NCBI GenBank assembly: GCA_002305315.1
Contig: DBQQ01000006.1
Coordinates: 124,001 to 188,000 of the forward strand
Length of the DNA stretch: 64,000 nucleotides
Source of the DNA: Clostridiales bacterium UBA1390
GTDB taxonomy: Bacteria > Bacillota > Clostridia > Lachnospirales > Bianqueaceae
Direction of reading: 5' to 3'
Shown here: in pieces, positions 63,845 through 64,000 of the stretch
Layout of the letters: each line of letters begins with the position of its first letter
Position numbering within the stretch: position 1 is the stretch's first letter
Program-made: the position numbers and the translations under genes
Notes under the pieces: model-generated
What the model was told of the DNA's origin: nothing
The model's input: the letters and a program-made list of their open reading frames with translations, nothing else
The model's database searches: none

Positions 63845-64000
63845 TCAACCCATTGTTATAAAGCTGTATCCCTCTGCCTTGGCTTCCCGTATCCATTCTC
63901 CCAAAATATCATGATTTGTTTTGCTTACTGCATGCAGCAGATACACCGCACCGGGATGCAGCGCATTTGTCAATCTCTGCAGCGCATCTTCCGCACTAGG
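63845..64000 (-). CDS. Polysaccharide deacetylase (PdaA-like), C-terminal end only
   Basis: The frame is open from the right edge to the stop at 63845 and encodes 51 residues. HPGAVYLLHAVSKTNHDIL and the end EGYSFITMG resemble the C-terminal part of PdaA/PdaB-type de-N-acetylases (usual HPGxIxLLHxxS motif). The metal site is outside the window, so the exact class cannot be confirmed. Confidence 0.75.
   Translation of the reverse strand, partial: PSAEDALQRLTNALHPGAVYLLHAVSKTNHDILGEWIREAKAEGYSFITMG

Noticed and set aside
1..64000. CRISPR array, prophage, transposase, integron or restriction-modification locus
   Set aside because: No repeated spacers, phage structural genes, transposase motifs or paired methyltransferase/nuclease genes were seen by reading.

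Overview
The window looks like chromosomal DNA from a low- to mid-GC Gram-positive anaerobe of the class Clostridia, most likely Lachnospiraceae or a close relative. The pointers are a six-gene Rnf complex in the clostridial order CDGEAB, a 1,425-residue BadF/BcrA-type activase fused to DUF2229, a class III fructose-bisphosphatase, the DUF4321-radC-mreBCD-mrdA-rodA shape operon, a two-part ThrE exporter in one chain, and strong AGGAGG ribosome binding sites with sigma-A promoters. This placement comes from gene content read by eye, not from a database search. No phage, insertion sequence, CRISPR array, rRNA or plasmid gene was seen, so this is mostly core genome with one sugar-uptake locus.

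Layout. 1-7.4 kb: cell-shape operon on the minus strand (DUF4321, radC, mreB, mreC, mreD, PBP2, truncated rodA). 7.5-13.3 kb: an AT-rich phosphotransferase gene, then rnfCDGEAB. 13.4-20.9 kb: two small plus-strand genes, uxaC-pseudouridine synthase-pepD, tRNA-Thr(CGU), a MATE pump, a HAD phosphatase and an Asn/Gln-rich peptide. 20.9-31.1 kb: the giant activase with its own promoter, then a seven-gene minus operon (esterase, thyA, folA, rRNA methyltransferase, mrp, vanZ-like, deacetylase). 31.2-35.9 kb: phosphofructokinase, mntP under a yybP-ykoY manganese riboswitch, glyA, thrE. 35.9-43.1 kb: sugar ABC importer (two permeases, lipoprotein), a membrane-spanning AraC regulator and a divergent sialidase-like propeller protein. 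43.2-52 kb: a PQQ-propeller protein, leuS-leuA, a cytidylate kinase-like protein and fbp. 52-64 kb: a pair of small unknown genes, an EF-G paralogue, a nuclease-fold relic, rpmE-DUF1385-prmC-prfA plus a small membrane protein, DUF3810-DUF1294, kdgK, an acidic unknown protein and the tail of a PdaA-like deacetylase.

How they fit. UxaC and KdgK are steps of hexuronate breakdown (their partner enzymes are not here), phosphofructokinase and Fbp set glycolytic direction, and Rnf turns reduced ferredoxin into an ion gradient. ThyA, DHFR and GlyA share the folate cycle. LeuS and LeuA, 6 nt apart, use and make leucine.

No clearly new multi-gene system was found. The best leads are the coupled small genes at 52.1-52.9 kb, the nuclease-like protein with an apparently lost catalytic residue and a perfect palindrome over its promoter (55.3-56.1 kb), the EF-G paralogue with altered G3/G4 residues, the Asn/Gln-rich peptide at 20.6 kb and the sialidase-like/ABC locus. 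The manganese riboswitch is the clearest RNA switch.
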